Shown: piece after piece, positions 43,726 to 52,362 of the stretch
How the letters are laid out: each line of letters opens with the position of its first letter
Position numbering within the stretch: position 1 is the stretch's first letter
DNA from: Pseudofrankia sp. DC12
Lineage (GTDB): Bacteria; Actinomycetota; Actinomycetes; Frankiales; Frankiaceae
DNA: 64,000 nt
NCBI RefSeq assembly: GCF_000966285.1
Contig: NZ_KQ031391.1
Coordinates: 1,157,238 to 1,221,237, forward strand
Direction of reading: 5' to 3'
The notes under the pieces: model-generated
What the model saw: the letters and a program-made list of their open reading frames with translations, nothing else
Told to the model about the DNA's origin: nothing
The model's database searches: none
Position numbers and translations under genes: made by a program

Positions 43726-45393
43726 TCAGCCCAGCAGGGGTTCGAGGCTGGCCCGGTCGGCGCCGTCGAGCGGGCGCAGGCTCTCGCCCTTCGCCGGCCG
43801 CCACAGCACCTGACCGGGCCGCCAGGCCTCGCGGCGCAGGCCCCGCTTGTCGATCTTCATGCTGGCCAGCTTCGGCAGCTCGTCGGTGACCCGGACGAAG
43901 GCCGGGACCCACTTGGGCCCCAGGTCGGGCTGCTCGGCGAGGAAGGCGTCGAACGCCGCCGCGTCGAAGCCAGCCCCGGAGCGCAGCTCGATCGCCGCCA
44001 TGACCCGGTCGCCGACCGGGTCGTCCGGGACCGCGTAGACGGCTACCGACCGGACGTCGGGATGGCGGGCGAGGATGGCTTCCACCGGCGCCGCGGCGAA
44101 GTTCTCGCCGTCGACCCGCAGCCACTCGTTCGAGCGGCCGGCGAAGTACAGCCAGCCGTCGGCGTCGCGGTAGGCCAGGTCACCGGACCAGTAGGCGCCG
44201 GCCCGGAACCGGGCCCTGGTCGCGGTCTCGTTCTTGTAGTAGCCCTCGAAACCCGAGGCCGGAGCCGTCTCGACGATCTCGCCGACGGCCAGGTCGAGGT
44301 TGGCCGGCCGGCCGTGCGCGTCGAGCACCACCGGTGGGCACTCCTGTCCCGTCTCCGGGTCGAGCACCTTGACCGTCGCGTCGGCGGTACCGAGCGCGCC
44401 CTCCGGCATCGACGGGTCCCGGCGGATGATGATGACGCCCTCGGTCGAGCCGTAGCTGTCCCGCACCGTGCTGCCGTACCGGCGGGCGAACTCGCGGATG
44501 TCCCGCGCGGATGCCTCGTTGCCGATGGCGAGGCGCAGCGGGTTGTCGGCGTCGCCGGCCTGCTCGGGAGTGGCGAGGATGTAGTTCAGCACCTTGCCGG
44601 TGTAGGTGAGCATGGTCGCGCCGTGGCGGCGCACGTCGGGCAGCGCGCCCCTGGCGGAGAACTTCGGCCGGGTGGCGAGCGGGATGCCGGCGTTCAGGGC
44701 CGACGACCAGCCGGTGAACAGCGAGCTGGAGTGGAAGAACGGCAGCGGCGAGTACACGACATCCCCGGCGGTACCGGCGTCGCCGGCGGCGAGGCCGGCG
44801 ATCCTGGCAACGTGCGCACCGGTCCGGGCGAACCGCCCCTGCGTGCAGCGCACCGCCTTCGGCAGGCCGGTGGAGCCGGAGGTGAAGATCAGCAAGAACA
44901 GGTCGTCCGCGGTGACGGGCCGGTCGGGCGCCGCGTCGGGGGCCGCGGCCAGCAGCGCGGCGTAATCGTCGCTGCCGACGACGAGGGTCCGGTCCGCGCT
45001 GATCCCGGTGTCCAGGCCGTCGAGCAGCGGTCGGTACTCCGGTGAGGTCACCAGAACCTGGCAGTCGGTGTGGCGGACCAGCTGGGCGAGCGCGTCGCCG
45101 CGGTAGGTGGCGTTGATGCCGACGACGACGGAACCCGAGACCGCGGCGGCGGCGAGCCAGAACAGGTAGTCCGGGACGTTGTCGAGCAGGACGCCGACGT
45201 GGGGTGGCCGGTCGCGGCCGCGTAACGACTCGAAGACCGCGGCACGGCGCGACGCCTCGGCGGCCAGCTGCCGGTAGGTCCAGCGCTCGTCCCCGACCAG
45301 CAGCGCGGCCGCCTCGCTGTCGGACCGGTCGCGCAGCAGGTCAGCCACGGTCGTCGCGCCCACGCCACCCACCCTCGCCTCGATGTCGGGCAT
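43726..45393 (-). CDS. fadD17: Long-chain acyl-CoA ligase, FadD17-like
   Basis: A 555-residue adenylate-forming ligase. IFTSGSTGLPKAV near residue 170-182, DSYGSTEG near 312, YWSGDLAYRDADGW near 398 and the C-terminal lysine in SMKIDKRGLRREAW near 520. The pattern RCTQGR after the phosphate loop and the C-terminus match the mycobacterial FadD17 group linked to sterol side-chain metabolism. The reaction is activation of a fatty or sterol-derived acid. A broken lactonase gene follows directly. Substrate assignment is by resemblance only. Confidence 0.9.
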   Translation of the reverse strand: MPDIEARVGGVGATTVADLLRDRSDSEAAALLVGDERWTYRQLAAEASRRAAVFESLRGRDRPPHVGVLLDNVPDYLFWLAAAAVSGSVVVGINATYRGDALAQLVRHTDCQVLVTSPEYRPLLDGLDTGISADRTLVVGSDDYAALLAAAPDAAPDRPVTADDLFLLIFTSGSTGLPKAVRCTQGRFARTGAHVARIAGLAAGDAGTAGDVVYSPLPFFHSSSLFTGWSSALNAGIPLATRPKFSARGALPDVRRHGATMLTYTGKVLNYILATPEQAGDADNPLRLAIGNEASARDIREFARRYGSTVRDSYGSTEGVIIIRRDPSMPEGALGTADATVKVLDPETGQECPPVVLDAHGRPANLDLAVGEIVETAPASGFEGYYKNETATRARFRAGAYWSGDLAYRDADGWLYFAGRSNEWLRVDGENFAAAPVEAILARHPDVRSVAVYAVPDDPVGDRVMAAIELRSGAGFDAAAFDAFLAEQPDLGPKWVPAFVRVTDELPKLASMKIDKRGLRREAWRPGQVLWRPAKGESLRPLDGADRASLEPLLG

Positions 45394-45670
45394 CGAGGTC
45401 GCGCATCGATGCTCTGCTCAATGTCGACGTCGACCTCGATATCTGATCGGACCATAGCCTCGGTCGAGGAGCATCGCAACCGGCGTCGAACCTGCGCAGC
45501 CTCGCGCTGTGGGAAGGGATGGGCCCGCGCCGGATCGGCCAGCCGATCACCCTGCCCGGCGGCGGCGGCCCGTCGCTGTTCCCGATCTGGGGGTGACCCT
45601 GACACCTGGTCGCTGTCACCGGCACGGACCTCGCGGGCGGCTCCGCCGGTCTAGCTCGGCGCCGCTCGGG

Positions 45671-46348
45671 TCAGCGGTGGGTCGCCGATCGCGGGTCCGC
45701 GGCCGGCCTCCTGGAACCGGTGCTGGCGTGCGCCTGATCCGCGTCTCGGCGCTGGTCCGGCCAGATCGCCCGGGGCTCCACGATCGGAGCAAGAAGCTCG
45801 ATCATCGTCGCGGTCCGGCCGGATCTGAGGTACTCGCGGCAGGCACCGTCGTTGGCACTGCGTTCGAGCGACTCCCAGCGGACCGACCAGCCAGCGTGCG
45901 CGGCGAGCTGGCGCAGGAACGCGCGCTGGGTGCGCCCGTTGCCCTCCCGGAACGGGTGGATCGAGTTCAGCTCGCCGTAGAGCGAGCCGAACGAGGCGAC
46001 GAACGGCTCCCGTTCCAGCGAAGCCAGGAACCTGTGGCCGGCCAGCTCGGCGAACAGCTGGTCGAGCCGGGCACCGACCAGGCGCACGTCGCAGAACGGC
46101 GCGTTCCCCTTCGAGATGTTGCCGAGGCGGATCTGGCCCGCCCAGTCGTAGACGTCCCGGAACAGCAGGCGGTGGAACCTCAGCAGGTGCGCGGTGTCGT
46201 ACGCACCGGGCACGACCGAGGTCGTGAGCTCGACGGTGCGAACACCGACGATCTCGTGCTCCGCCTTGTCGAGCTCCTCAAGATCTCGCACGTCGAGCAG
46301 GTTGCGCAGGCACCGGGTGCCTGGCCAGCAGTAGGGGTCGTCATCCAT
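45671..46348 (-). CDS. Fic-domain protein (candidate toxin)
   Basis: A 225-residue Fic protein with the complete active-site motif HPFREGNGRTQ at 131-141, matching HxFxxGNGRxxR except that the last position is outside the read motif. The N-terminus DPYCWPGTRCLRNLLDVRD is typical of VbhT/Fic toxins, which AMPylate target proteins such as gyrase or topoisomerase IV. No clear intrinsic inhibitory (S/T)xxxE(G/N) helix is visible, so it may need a partner for silencing. It follows a Panacea-domain gene by 9 bases. The C-terminal 30 residues are low-complexity. Confidence 0.9.
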   Translation of the reverse strand: MDDDPYCWPGTRCLRNLLDVRDLEELDKAEHEIVGVRTVELTTSVVPGAYDTAHLLRFHRLLFRDVYDWAGQIRLGNISKGNAPFCDVRLVGARLDQLFAELAGHRFLASLEREPFVASFGSLYGELNSIHPFREGNGRTQRAFLRQLAAHAGWSVRWESLERSANDGACREYLRSGRTATMIELLAPIVEPRAIWPDQRRDADQAHASTGSRRPAADPRSATHR

Positions 46349-46357
46349 GGGCGGCCG

Positions 46358-46948
46358 TCACGACGCTCGGTACCTCCGCGTCAGCTCGGCGACGATGTCG
46401 TCCGCGGGGCGGGTCCCGGCGGCCACCGCACGCAGCAGGTCCACCTCGCGCGGCCCGAACTCGTGGCCCTCCAGGCGTGCGCTGCCGACGGCGACGAGCA
46501 CCGCTGTATCCGGGGAGGCGCGCAGGCGGTCGTAGTAGGTGGCCATGACGGCCGGGTCGACCGCCTTCGTCGACCGCCTGACGAGACGCCCCTGACGAGC
46601 GAGCCGCCACGGCGCCTCGGCGCGGGCGATCCGGGACAGCTCGCCGTCCGGGAACGAGCCGTACGATCTCAGGACCCACTCGATCACGCCGCGCGCCCGG
46701 GAGCCGAGCCGGCGCGGGTCGCCCGCGGGCCACGCGTCGACCTCGTCCCGGCCGCGCGTCTGGTCGTACAGCCGGCGGATGACCGGGCCGTCGGGCCTGG
46801 CTTCGATCGGATCGTCGAACAGGTGCTCGTGATGGCCGGCGAGGTGCCAGGCCTGCGCGTAGTAGACGAGCAGCTGAAGCCGCGTGGGGCGCATCGCGCC
46901 AAGCGTCGCCAGCAGGCAGGCGGCGACGTCGTCGACGTTCTCCGCCAT
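46358..46948 (-). CDS. Panacea-domain (DUF4065) candidate antitoxin
   Basis: A 196-residue protein with the Panacea/GepA pattern: RPTRLQLLVYYAQAWHLAGH near residues 20-39, DPIEARPDGPVIRRLYD, and EAPWRLAR near 115. Panacea domains have been shown to neutralise diverse toxins. The start at 46948 has GGGGGAGGG upstream. It precedes the Fic gene by 9 bases on the same strand, the order expected for antitoxin then toxin. I infer that it controls Fic; direct neutralisation of Fic by Panacea is not established from the sequence. Confidence 0.88.
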   Translation of the reverse strand: MAENVDDVAACLLATLGAMRPTRLQLLVYYAQAWHLAGHHEHLFDDPIEARPDGPVIRRLYDQTRGRDEVDAWPAGDPRRLGSRARGVIEWVLRSYGSFPDGELSRIARAEAPWRLARQGRLVRRSTKAVDPAVMATYYDRLRASPDTAVLVAVGSARLEGHEFGPREVDLLRAVAAGTRPADDIVAELTRRYRAS

Positions 46949-47253
46949 CGTGCCCTCCCCCGACGAGGATGCCCACGCGCGTGACCGCCTGGCGACGACC
47001 GGAGACCTGCCCTGGCGTACCCATGAAGCGGTTAACGTCGGCAATGCCCATTCGGTACCCATTTTAGGGTCAGGCGGGGCCCGTCGCAGGCCGCTAAGCT
47101 GTTCTTCCCGGCGACATCGGGTCTTCCCGGCCACATCGGGTCTTCCCGGCCACATCGGATCTTCCCGGCCACATCGGGCCCGCTGGCCGGCTGGAGCCGG
47201 ACCAGGCTGTCCCGCGGCCCCCGCACCGTCCGCGGGGATTATGGTCAGGGCCC
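46949..47253. other. Divergent region upstream of the Panacea-Fic pair, with a -10 candidate
   Basis: On the minus strand TAAAAT (47066-47061) fits a -10 element about 115 bases before the Panacea start. GGGTACC lies just beside it and GGGTAC recurs near 47023, a possible operator pair. The 19-bp repeat array lies further upstream. On the plus side the Nudix gene starts at 47254. Confidence 0.4.
47102..47177. repeat. 19-bp tandem repeat, four copies, between Panacea and Nudix genes
   Basis: Units of GTCTTCCCGGCCACATCGG at 47121 and 47140 are identical; the outer two (47102 and 47159) differ by one to three bases. The array is non-coding and ends 76 bases before the Nudix start. It could act as a binding array for either divergent promoter. 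Confidence 0.92.
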
Positions 47254-47781
47254 ATGCAGAATTCGTTTTGCTCGTACTGCGGTAGCCGCTATCAGCCCGA
47301 TGCGACGTGGCCCCGGGTGTGCGCCGCGTGCGGCGAAACAACGTGGCGCAACCCACTCCCGGTAGCGGTTGCCCTGCTGCCGATCACGATCCCCGAAGGC
47401 GGGTCCGGCCTCGTCGTGGTGCGCCGCGACATCGACCCGGGCCGCGGCGAGCTCGGGTTGCCCGGCGGCTTCATGGAGGCCGGCGAGGTCTGGCAGGAAG
47501 CCGCCGTACGGGAACTGCGCGAGGAGACCGGAATCCTCGCGGACGCGGCCGATGTCCGCCTGTTCGACGTGCACAGCGGGCGCGACGGCGGGGTCCTGCT
47601 CGTGTTCGGCCTGCTGCCCGAGCGGCCGCACGCCGACCTGCCGCCGGTGACGGCGTCGAACGAGACGGTCGAATGGCTGGTGGTCACCGAGCCGCGACGG
47701 CTCGCGTTCCCGACCCACACCGACGCGATGGCGTCCTTCTTCGCCAGGAAGAAGGGGCTCACGGCGGCGCCCACGACCTGA
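47254..47781 (+). CDS. Nudix hydrolase with N-terminal zinc ribbon
   Basis: A 175-residue protein. Cys6, Cys9, Cys23 and Cys26 (FCSYCG, CAACGE) form a zinc ribbon. The complete Nudix box spans 72-94 (GFMEAGEVWQEAAVRELREE plus TGI), with all metal-binding glutamates. The domain order resembles NADH pyrophosphatase-like and related Nudix enzymes that hydrolyse nucleoside diphosphate derivatives. The SQPWPFPxS motif of NudC is absent, so NAD specificity is not supported. It is divergent from the Panacea-Fic pair. Confidence 0.93.
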   Translation: MQNSFCSYCGSRYQPDATWPRVCAACGETTWRNPLPVAVALLPITIPEGGSGLVVVRRDIDPGRGELGLPGGFMEAGEVWQEAAVRELREETGILADAADVRLFDVHSGRDGGVLLVFGLLPERPHADLPPVTASNETVEWLVVTEPRRLAFPTHTDAMASFFARKKGLTAAPTT

Positions 47782-48318
47782 GCCAGGCTGAATCGAAAGG
47801 CCGCCGCGGCTCAGGGAGCCGCGTTGTTCGACAGCGGAGCGGCAGCGGTCGAGCTGGGACCGGCGTCGAGACCACGATCGAGCTGACCGTCTGGCCGTAG
47901 CCGAGAGACCGGTCGAGCACCGGTTGCAGGCCCTCGACGCTGGGGGCGTGGACCATCAGCAGGAAACAGTCCTCGCCGGTGATCCGGTAGCACTCGCTGA
48001 CCTGGCCGGTGGCAGGGCCGCGGCAAGATAACAGTCCGGATTGATCAAACTACACTTCCAGTCTGGTCGGGCCTGGAGAAGTGCTTAGAGTTGATCAGGA
48101 AACCCAGCAACCACAGGCGGTTCACGTCGCTGCCGGCCTATCCGTGCCGGCCGAATCCGACTACCTTGAGTAGTCATGCGCTGCCGAGAGCGATCTCGCC
48201 GCAGCCCTGGGCCGGTGGAGCGGGCGAGCGCCGCGAGCTTTTCCAGCCGCCCAGGGATCGGACGGACGAAGGCCGTTGTCGGGAGGCCGAGGGTGCCGGG
48301 GTCGACCTCCATCCGAAG
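47759..48318 (-). pseudogene. Lrp/AsnC-family regulator in two separated fragments
   Basis: Two pieces on the minus strand: 48318-48211 reads VDPGTLGLPTTAFVRPIPGR then LEKLAALARST; 48001-47820 reads VSECYRITGEDCFLLMVHAP then LQPVLDRSLGYGQTVSSIVV. Together they make the effector domain of an AsnC regulator. They are separated by about 210 bases of unrelated, lower-GC sequence, and the N-terminal helix-turn-helix is missing. An insertion or a deletion-rejoining event broke the gene. It runs into the end of the Nudix gene. Confidence 0.75.
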
Positions 48319-48452
48319 CCGCCGCCACGGTGACCGGCCTGGTCGTCCTGCGCCAGGTGCCGACCTGGCCCGACCTCGCTGGAATCGTCCTCGTCGCGAC
48401 CCGCGTCGCCCTCCACCAGCCGGCCGCGGGGCCGCGCCCGACCAGGGACTGA
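48300..48452 (+). pseudogene. C-terminal fragment of an EamA-family transporter
   Basis: The plus strand reads SEAAATVTGLVVLRQVPTWP then DLAGIVLVATRVALHQP with stop at 48452. This is the last two helices of a DMT/EamA transporter. It begins where the Lrp fragment on the other strand begins, so the two were probably neighbours that lost their facing ends in one deletion. Confidence 0.65.
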
Positions 48453-48515
48453 GACGGCGAGAGCGTGCGCCGGCGACCTTCGGGGAAGATCCGTGGCCGC
48501 GCCTATGCTGCCCAC

Positions 48516-49841
48516 ATGGAGCCCGGTCCGTCCCTGCCCGCCGAGCCGGTGCCCGCCCAGCCGGAGGTCCCGCGTCAGGTCCCGGCACCGCCACCCGGCA
48601 GCCGGCCTACCGACGACGCGGCCGGCAAAGGCGGCGCGGACGCCGGCCCTCCTTTCGTCATCCCGAACATCCCGCTGATCCGGAGCCGGGCCGCCGGCGA
48701 GCAGCGGGCGACGTTCTTCGAGCTGTTCTTCGACCTGGTCTACGTCTTCGCCGTCACGCAGCTCTCGCACTACCTGCTCGCCGACCTGAGCTGGCCCGGC
48801 GCCGCCCGGGCGACGTTCATGCTCGTCGTCATCTATTGGGCGTGGAACTACACGACCTGGATGGCGAACTGGTTCGACCCGCGCACGGTCACCGTCCGTC
48901 TTGTCCTCGTGTTCGTGATGATGGCGAGCCTGCTGATGTCCATCGCCGTGCCGGATGCTTTCGGCGGGCGTGGGTTGCTGTTCGCGGCCAGCTATGTGGC
49001 GCTGCAGGTGGTGCGGAACGTCTTCGTCGTCGTGGTCTGCCCGACCGGCGCCTTCCGCCGTAACTTCGGGCAGATCCTGGCCTGGAGCCTCCTGACGGCA
49101 CCACCATGGGTGATGGGCGCGCTCGTGGACGGCAACGCGCGCTGGGGTCTTTGGGGCGTCGCGCTGCTCGTCGACCTCGCGGCGCCGCTGGTTCTGTACT
49201 GGCTGCCGGGCCTCGGCTCGACCCCGACGAGCCAGTGGCAGGTCGAGGGCAACCATTTCGCCGAGCGTTTCCAGCTCTTCGTCATCATCGCGCTCGGGGA
49301 GAGCATCGTTCTCGCCGGCGCGACCGCGTCCGAGTCCAGGCTCACCGCCACGGTCGCCGTCGCGCTCGGGGTCGCGTTCCTGCTGTCGACGGCGCTGTGG
49401 TGGCTGTACTTCGGCCAGGTGTCCGAGGTGGTGGCACGGCGGATCGGCCTCAGCGCACCGGCCGAGGCGGGCAAGCTCGGCCGGGACGTCTACACCTACC
49501 TGCACCTGCCGGTCATCGCCGGCATCGTGCTGGCCGCCGTCGGGCTGGAACTGGTGATCGCGCACCCCGAGGAGCCCATCGGCCTGTCCGGCGCGCTGGT
49601 CGCGTTCGGCGGCCCGGCGCTGTTCCTCGCCGGCCTCGCCACCTGCTGCGCCCGGGTCGGCCGCCGGCACGCGTGGTGGCCGGTCGGGGTCGCCGTCGCG
49701 CTGCTCGCCGCCGTTCCCCTCCTGACCGCGCTCGACCGGCTGGCCGCCATGGGCATCCTGACCGCCGTCCTGGTCACGTCCGCCGCCGTTGAACAGTCCC
49801 GCGGCGACTCAGCGGCCGACGGGCAGTCCCGCCTTCCTTAG
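48516..49841 (+). CDS. ltrA: Low-temperature-requirement protein A family membrane protein
   Basis: A 441-residue protein with a 55-residue Pro-rich cytosolic N-terminus and about ten membrane helices. The family hallmark ATFFELFFDLVYVFAVTQLS is near residues 66-85, and HFAERFQLFVIIALGESIV near 250-268. The ATG at 48516 was chosen because codon bias begins there. The family was named from Listeria cold growth, and its biochemical role is unknown. It is transcribed alone. Confidence 0.92.
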   Translation: MEPGPSLPAEPVPAQPEVPRQVPAPPPGSRPTDDAAGKGGADAGPPFVIPNIPLIRSRAAGEQRATFFELFFDLVYVFAVTQLSHYLLADLSWPGAARATFMLVVIYWAWNYTTWMANWFDPRTVTVRLVLVFVMMASLLMSIAVPDAFGGRGLLFAASYVALQVVRNVFVVVVCPTGAFRRNFGQILAWSLLTAPPWVMGALVDGNARWGLWGVALLVDLAAPLVLYWLPGLGSTPTSQWQVEGNHFAERFQLFVIIALGESIVLAGATASESRLTATVAVALGVAFLLSTALWWLYFGQVSEVVARRIGLSAPAEAGKLGRDVYTYLHLPVIAGIVLAAVGLELVIAHPEEPIGLSGALVAFGGPALFLAGLATCCARVGRRHAWWPVGVAVALLAAVPLLTALDRLAAMGILTAVLVTSAAVEQSRGDSAADGQSRLP

Positions 49842-50081
49842 GTCTAATCGTGTCGGGCCGGGGCGACCCGCACATCTGGCAGAATGGCGGACTGGCTGGG
49901 AAGTGATGAACGTCGAGACGAGGTCGGCGTCATTGCCGGTCGAGACATCCGGCAGCGCGGGCCGTCGGGGTTGGGCAGCCATCATGAGGCAGACGATGTC
50001 CACTCTCGAACCGCCAGATCCTTCCGGAATCGGTGGCCGTCGCGTCAGGATTCGGACAAATGCCGGCGCGGAGCCGTCGAG

Positions 50082-50969
50082 ATGACCAGTCCGTACCCTG
50101 CCAACCAGTGGGCGCGCGTCCCACCCGCTTCCGCCGACGCGGGCCGGGTGGTCAGCTGTGACCTCATGTTCGGCGTCGAGGAGCCCGCGGACATCGCCTT
50201 CCAGATCGCCGTCGCCCGGGCTGGCCGGATACACGCTGAACGGCTCGACGTGGCGACCGAGGCGAAGCCGCTTCCCCGGCCCACCGAACTGTCTGGACCG
50301 CACGGTGGCCGCCTGCATCTGCTGCGCGCGCCGCGGGGGATCCTCTCGGTGTCCTACCGAGCGGAGCTCGTGGGTCCGGAGACCGAGCAGGCCGAGGTCC
50401 GCGCCAGCCCCGCCGGCGGCCAGCTCACCATGGAGCAGCTGACCTTCCTGCGGCCGAGCCGATACTGCCCGTCGGACCACGTCGTCGGTCTCGCGGTCGC
50501 CGAGTTCGGCGGCCTGCCGCCGGGACGGGCCCGAGTGGAGGCGATCACGAGCTGGATTCATCACCGGGTCGCCTATGTCATCGGTTCCAGTGCGGTCCAC
50601 GACTCGGCCGAGGACACGTTGCTCACCGGACAGGGCGTGTGCCGTGACTTCGCCCATCTCGGTATCACGCTGTGCCGGGCACTCGAGATACCCGCCCGCT
50701 TCGCGGCCGTCTATGCGCCTGGGCTGAGCCCGATGGATTTCCACGCCGTCTTCGAGGCCTGGGTCGACGGTGAATGGCGGGTCTACGACGCGACCCGCAA
50801 GGTCCCGCGGTCCAGTCTGGTCCGGATCGCCACCGGCCGCGACGCCGCCGACGCCGCCTTCGCCGACGTGCTGGGGGGCATCGCCAGCCTCCATTCCATC
50901 GAGGTCACCGCGACGGTCACCGGAAATCTCCCCGTTGACGACCACCAGGCGGACGTCCACCTCTACTGA
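50082..50969 (+). CDS. Transglutaminase-like family protein
   Basis: A 295-residue protein with an N-terminal beta domain (residues 20-130) and a transglutaminase-like catalytic core. The triad is visible as Cys187 (GQGVCRDFAHL), His221 (MDFHAVFEAW) and Asp236 (WRVYDATRK). In bacteria such proteins are usually cysteine proteases or peptidyl transferases rather than cross-linkers. The start has GGAG upstream. No signal peptide is seen, so it should be cytosolic. The partner and substrate are unknown. Confidence 0.92.
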   Translation: MTSPYPANQWARVPPASADAGRVVSCDLMFGVEEPADIAFQIAVARAGRIHAERLDVATEAKPLPRPTELSGPHGGRLHLLRAPRGILSVSYRAELVGPETEQAEVRASPAGGQLTMEQLTFLRPSRYCPSDHVVGLAVAEFGGLPPGRARVEAITSWIHHRVAYVIGSSAVHDSAEDTLLTGQGVCRDFAHLGITLCRALEIPARFAAVYAPGLSPMDFHAVFEAWVDGEWRVYDATRKVPRSSLVRIATGRDAADAAFADVLGGIASLHSIEVTATVTGNLPVDDHQADVHLY

Positions 50970-51134
50970 CAGCTCGTCCGAAGCCGGGCCGGCGAATCCC
51001 CGCGCGGCTCGATCGGCAGCCGCACGGTTCTGTCGTAGGCGCCCGCTACCGTCCCTGACCAGGACGCGGGTGGCTTCCGTCACAGCGCCTAGCAGGTCAC
51101 TTTGTCTGGTGACCGCCCCTATCAGGAGGTTGGC

Positions 51135-51905
51135 ATGGCCGAATTCACCTCTTACGAGCCTGGGACACCGAGCTGGGTCGATCTGGCCAGCTCGGACCTC
51201 GCCTCGTCCAAAGCCTTCTACGGCGCGCTCTTCGGCTGGGAGGCGCAGGACGTGCCCGACCCGGCCGCGGGCGGCTACGGCTTCTTCCTGCTGCGTGGCA
51301 AGCTGATCGCCGGCTACGGGCCGACGATGGCGCCCGGCCAGCCGTCGGCCTGGGCGACCTACGTCCAGGTCGACGACGCCGACAAGACCGCCGAGGCGGT
51401 GCGGGGTGCCGGCGGCTCGGTGGTCGCCGGGCCGGTGGATATCCCCGGCGGCGCCGGGCGGATGGCCGTGTGCACCGACCGGGAGGGAGCGTTCTTCTCG
51501 GTCTTCCAGCCCGACCAGCACAAGGGCGCGCAACTGGCCAACGAGCCCGGCGCCTTCTGCTGGAACGAGCTGGACAGCCGGGACATCGACGCGGCGAAGG
51601 CCTTCTACCCGGCCGTGTTCGACTGGACGGTCGAGGGTAGCGCCGACGGCGGCTGGGAGTACTACGAGTGGAAGCGCGGTGGCACCGCCACCGTCGCCGG
51701 GATGATGCCAATGCCGCCTGGCGTCCCGGCTCAGGTTCCGCCGTACTGGGTGACGTACTTCGGGGTCACCGACACCGACGCGGCCGTCGCCGAGGCTGGC
51801 CGGTTGGGGGCGACCACCGTCGCCGGGCCGATGGACAGTCCGGCCGGCCGGCTCGCGGTGCTCAGCGGTCCCCAGGGCGAGGTTTTCGCGATCATCAAGC
51901 TCTGA
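51135..51905 (+). CDS. VOC-family protein with two glyoxalase-like domains
   Basis: A 256-residue protein made of two vicinal-oxygen-chelate repeats, residues 8-125 (PSWVDLASSDLASSKAFYGA) and 135-255 (FCWNELDSRDIDAAKAFYPA). The match to hydroxylase/bleomycin-resistance-type VOC proteins is clear. A perfect AGGAGG lies five bases before the ATG. Metal ligands are not well conserved at the first strands, so binding rather than catalysis is possible. A strong terminator hairpin follows. Confidence 0.93.
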   Translation: MAEFTSYEPGTPSWVDLASSDLASSKAFYGALFGWEAQDVPDPAAGGYGFFLLRGKLIAGYGPTMAPGQPSAWATYVQVDDADKTAEAVRGAGGSVVAGPVDIPGGAGRMAVCTDREGAFFSVFQPDQHKGAQLANEPGAFCWNELDSRDIDAAKAFYPAVFDWTVEGSADGGWEYYEWKRGGTATVAGMMPMPPGVPAQVPPYWVTYFGVTDTDAAVAEAGRLGATTVAGPMDSPAGRLAVLSGPQGEVFAIIKL

Positions 51906-51933
51906 CGGCTGCGAAACCGGCGCGGCGTCCGGG

Positions 51934-51975
51934 CGACGGCCAGCGGCCACGGGTACTCGTGGCCGCTGGCCGTCG
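51934..51975 (+). terminator. Perfect 18-bp hairpin downstream of the VOC gene
   Basis: The arms 51934-51951 (CGACGGCCAGCGGCCACG) and 51958-51975 are exact reverse complements with a 6-base loop, 29 bases after the stop codon. It has no U-tract. Confidence 0.8.
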
Positions 51976-52362
51976 AGGAGAGCCCGGTGCCTGCTGTAGG
52001 AGCACTGCACGTTTGCGGATGGGACCGGCCACCGCAATTGTCTGGTAGGTGTATCTGGCCTCGCTCTGGGAAGGGACCGCGAGGCATATCGCGGACGCCT
52101 CCATGCCTCACCCAGCCGGTGACCGGCACGCGGCGCCGTACCCACAATCTACCCAGGAGGAGACCGAGTGCGCACCAAGTAACCGCCGATTCCTACGCCA
52201 TGCTCGCGCTTCGCCGTTGTCGGCGACCAGGACGTCGGACTCGCGGGCAGGTCTCAATCCCGGCCGGCCTGTTCGGCCGCGGCGATGAGGCTGGACTCGA
52301 CGAGGTCGAAGGGCGTCCAGTCGCGCCACGGCGGGGCGGCCAGTGGGGCCGGCCCGGCTGTG
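51976..52362. other. Intergenic region with no supported gene
   Basis: The minus strand near 52330-52250 has a short coding-like run (WRDWTPFDLVESSLIAAAEQ) ending at a stop. It may be the end of a lost gene but is too short to assign. The rest shows no motif. Confidence 0.4.

Noticed and set aside
48174-49670. A 498-codon minus-strand open frame opposite ltrA
   Set aside because: Low-complexity product, antisense to a gene with clear membrane helices and family motif.
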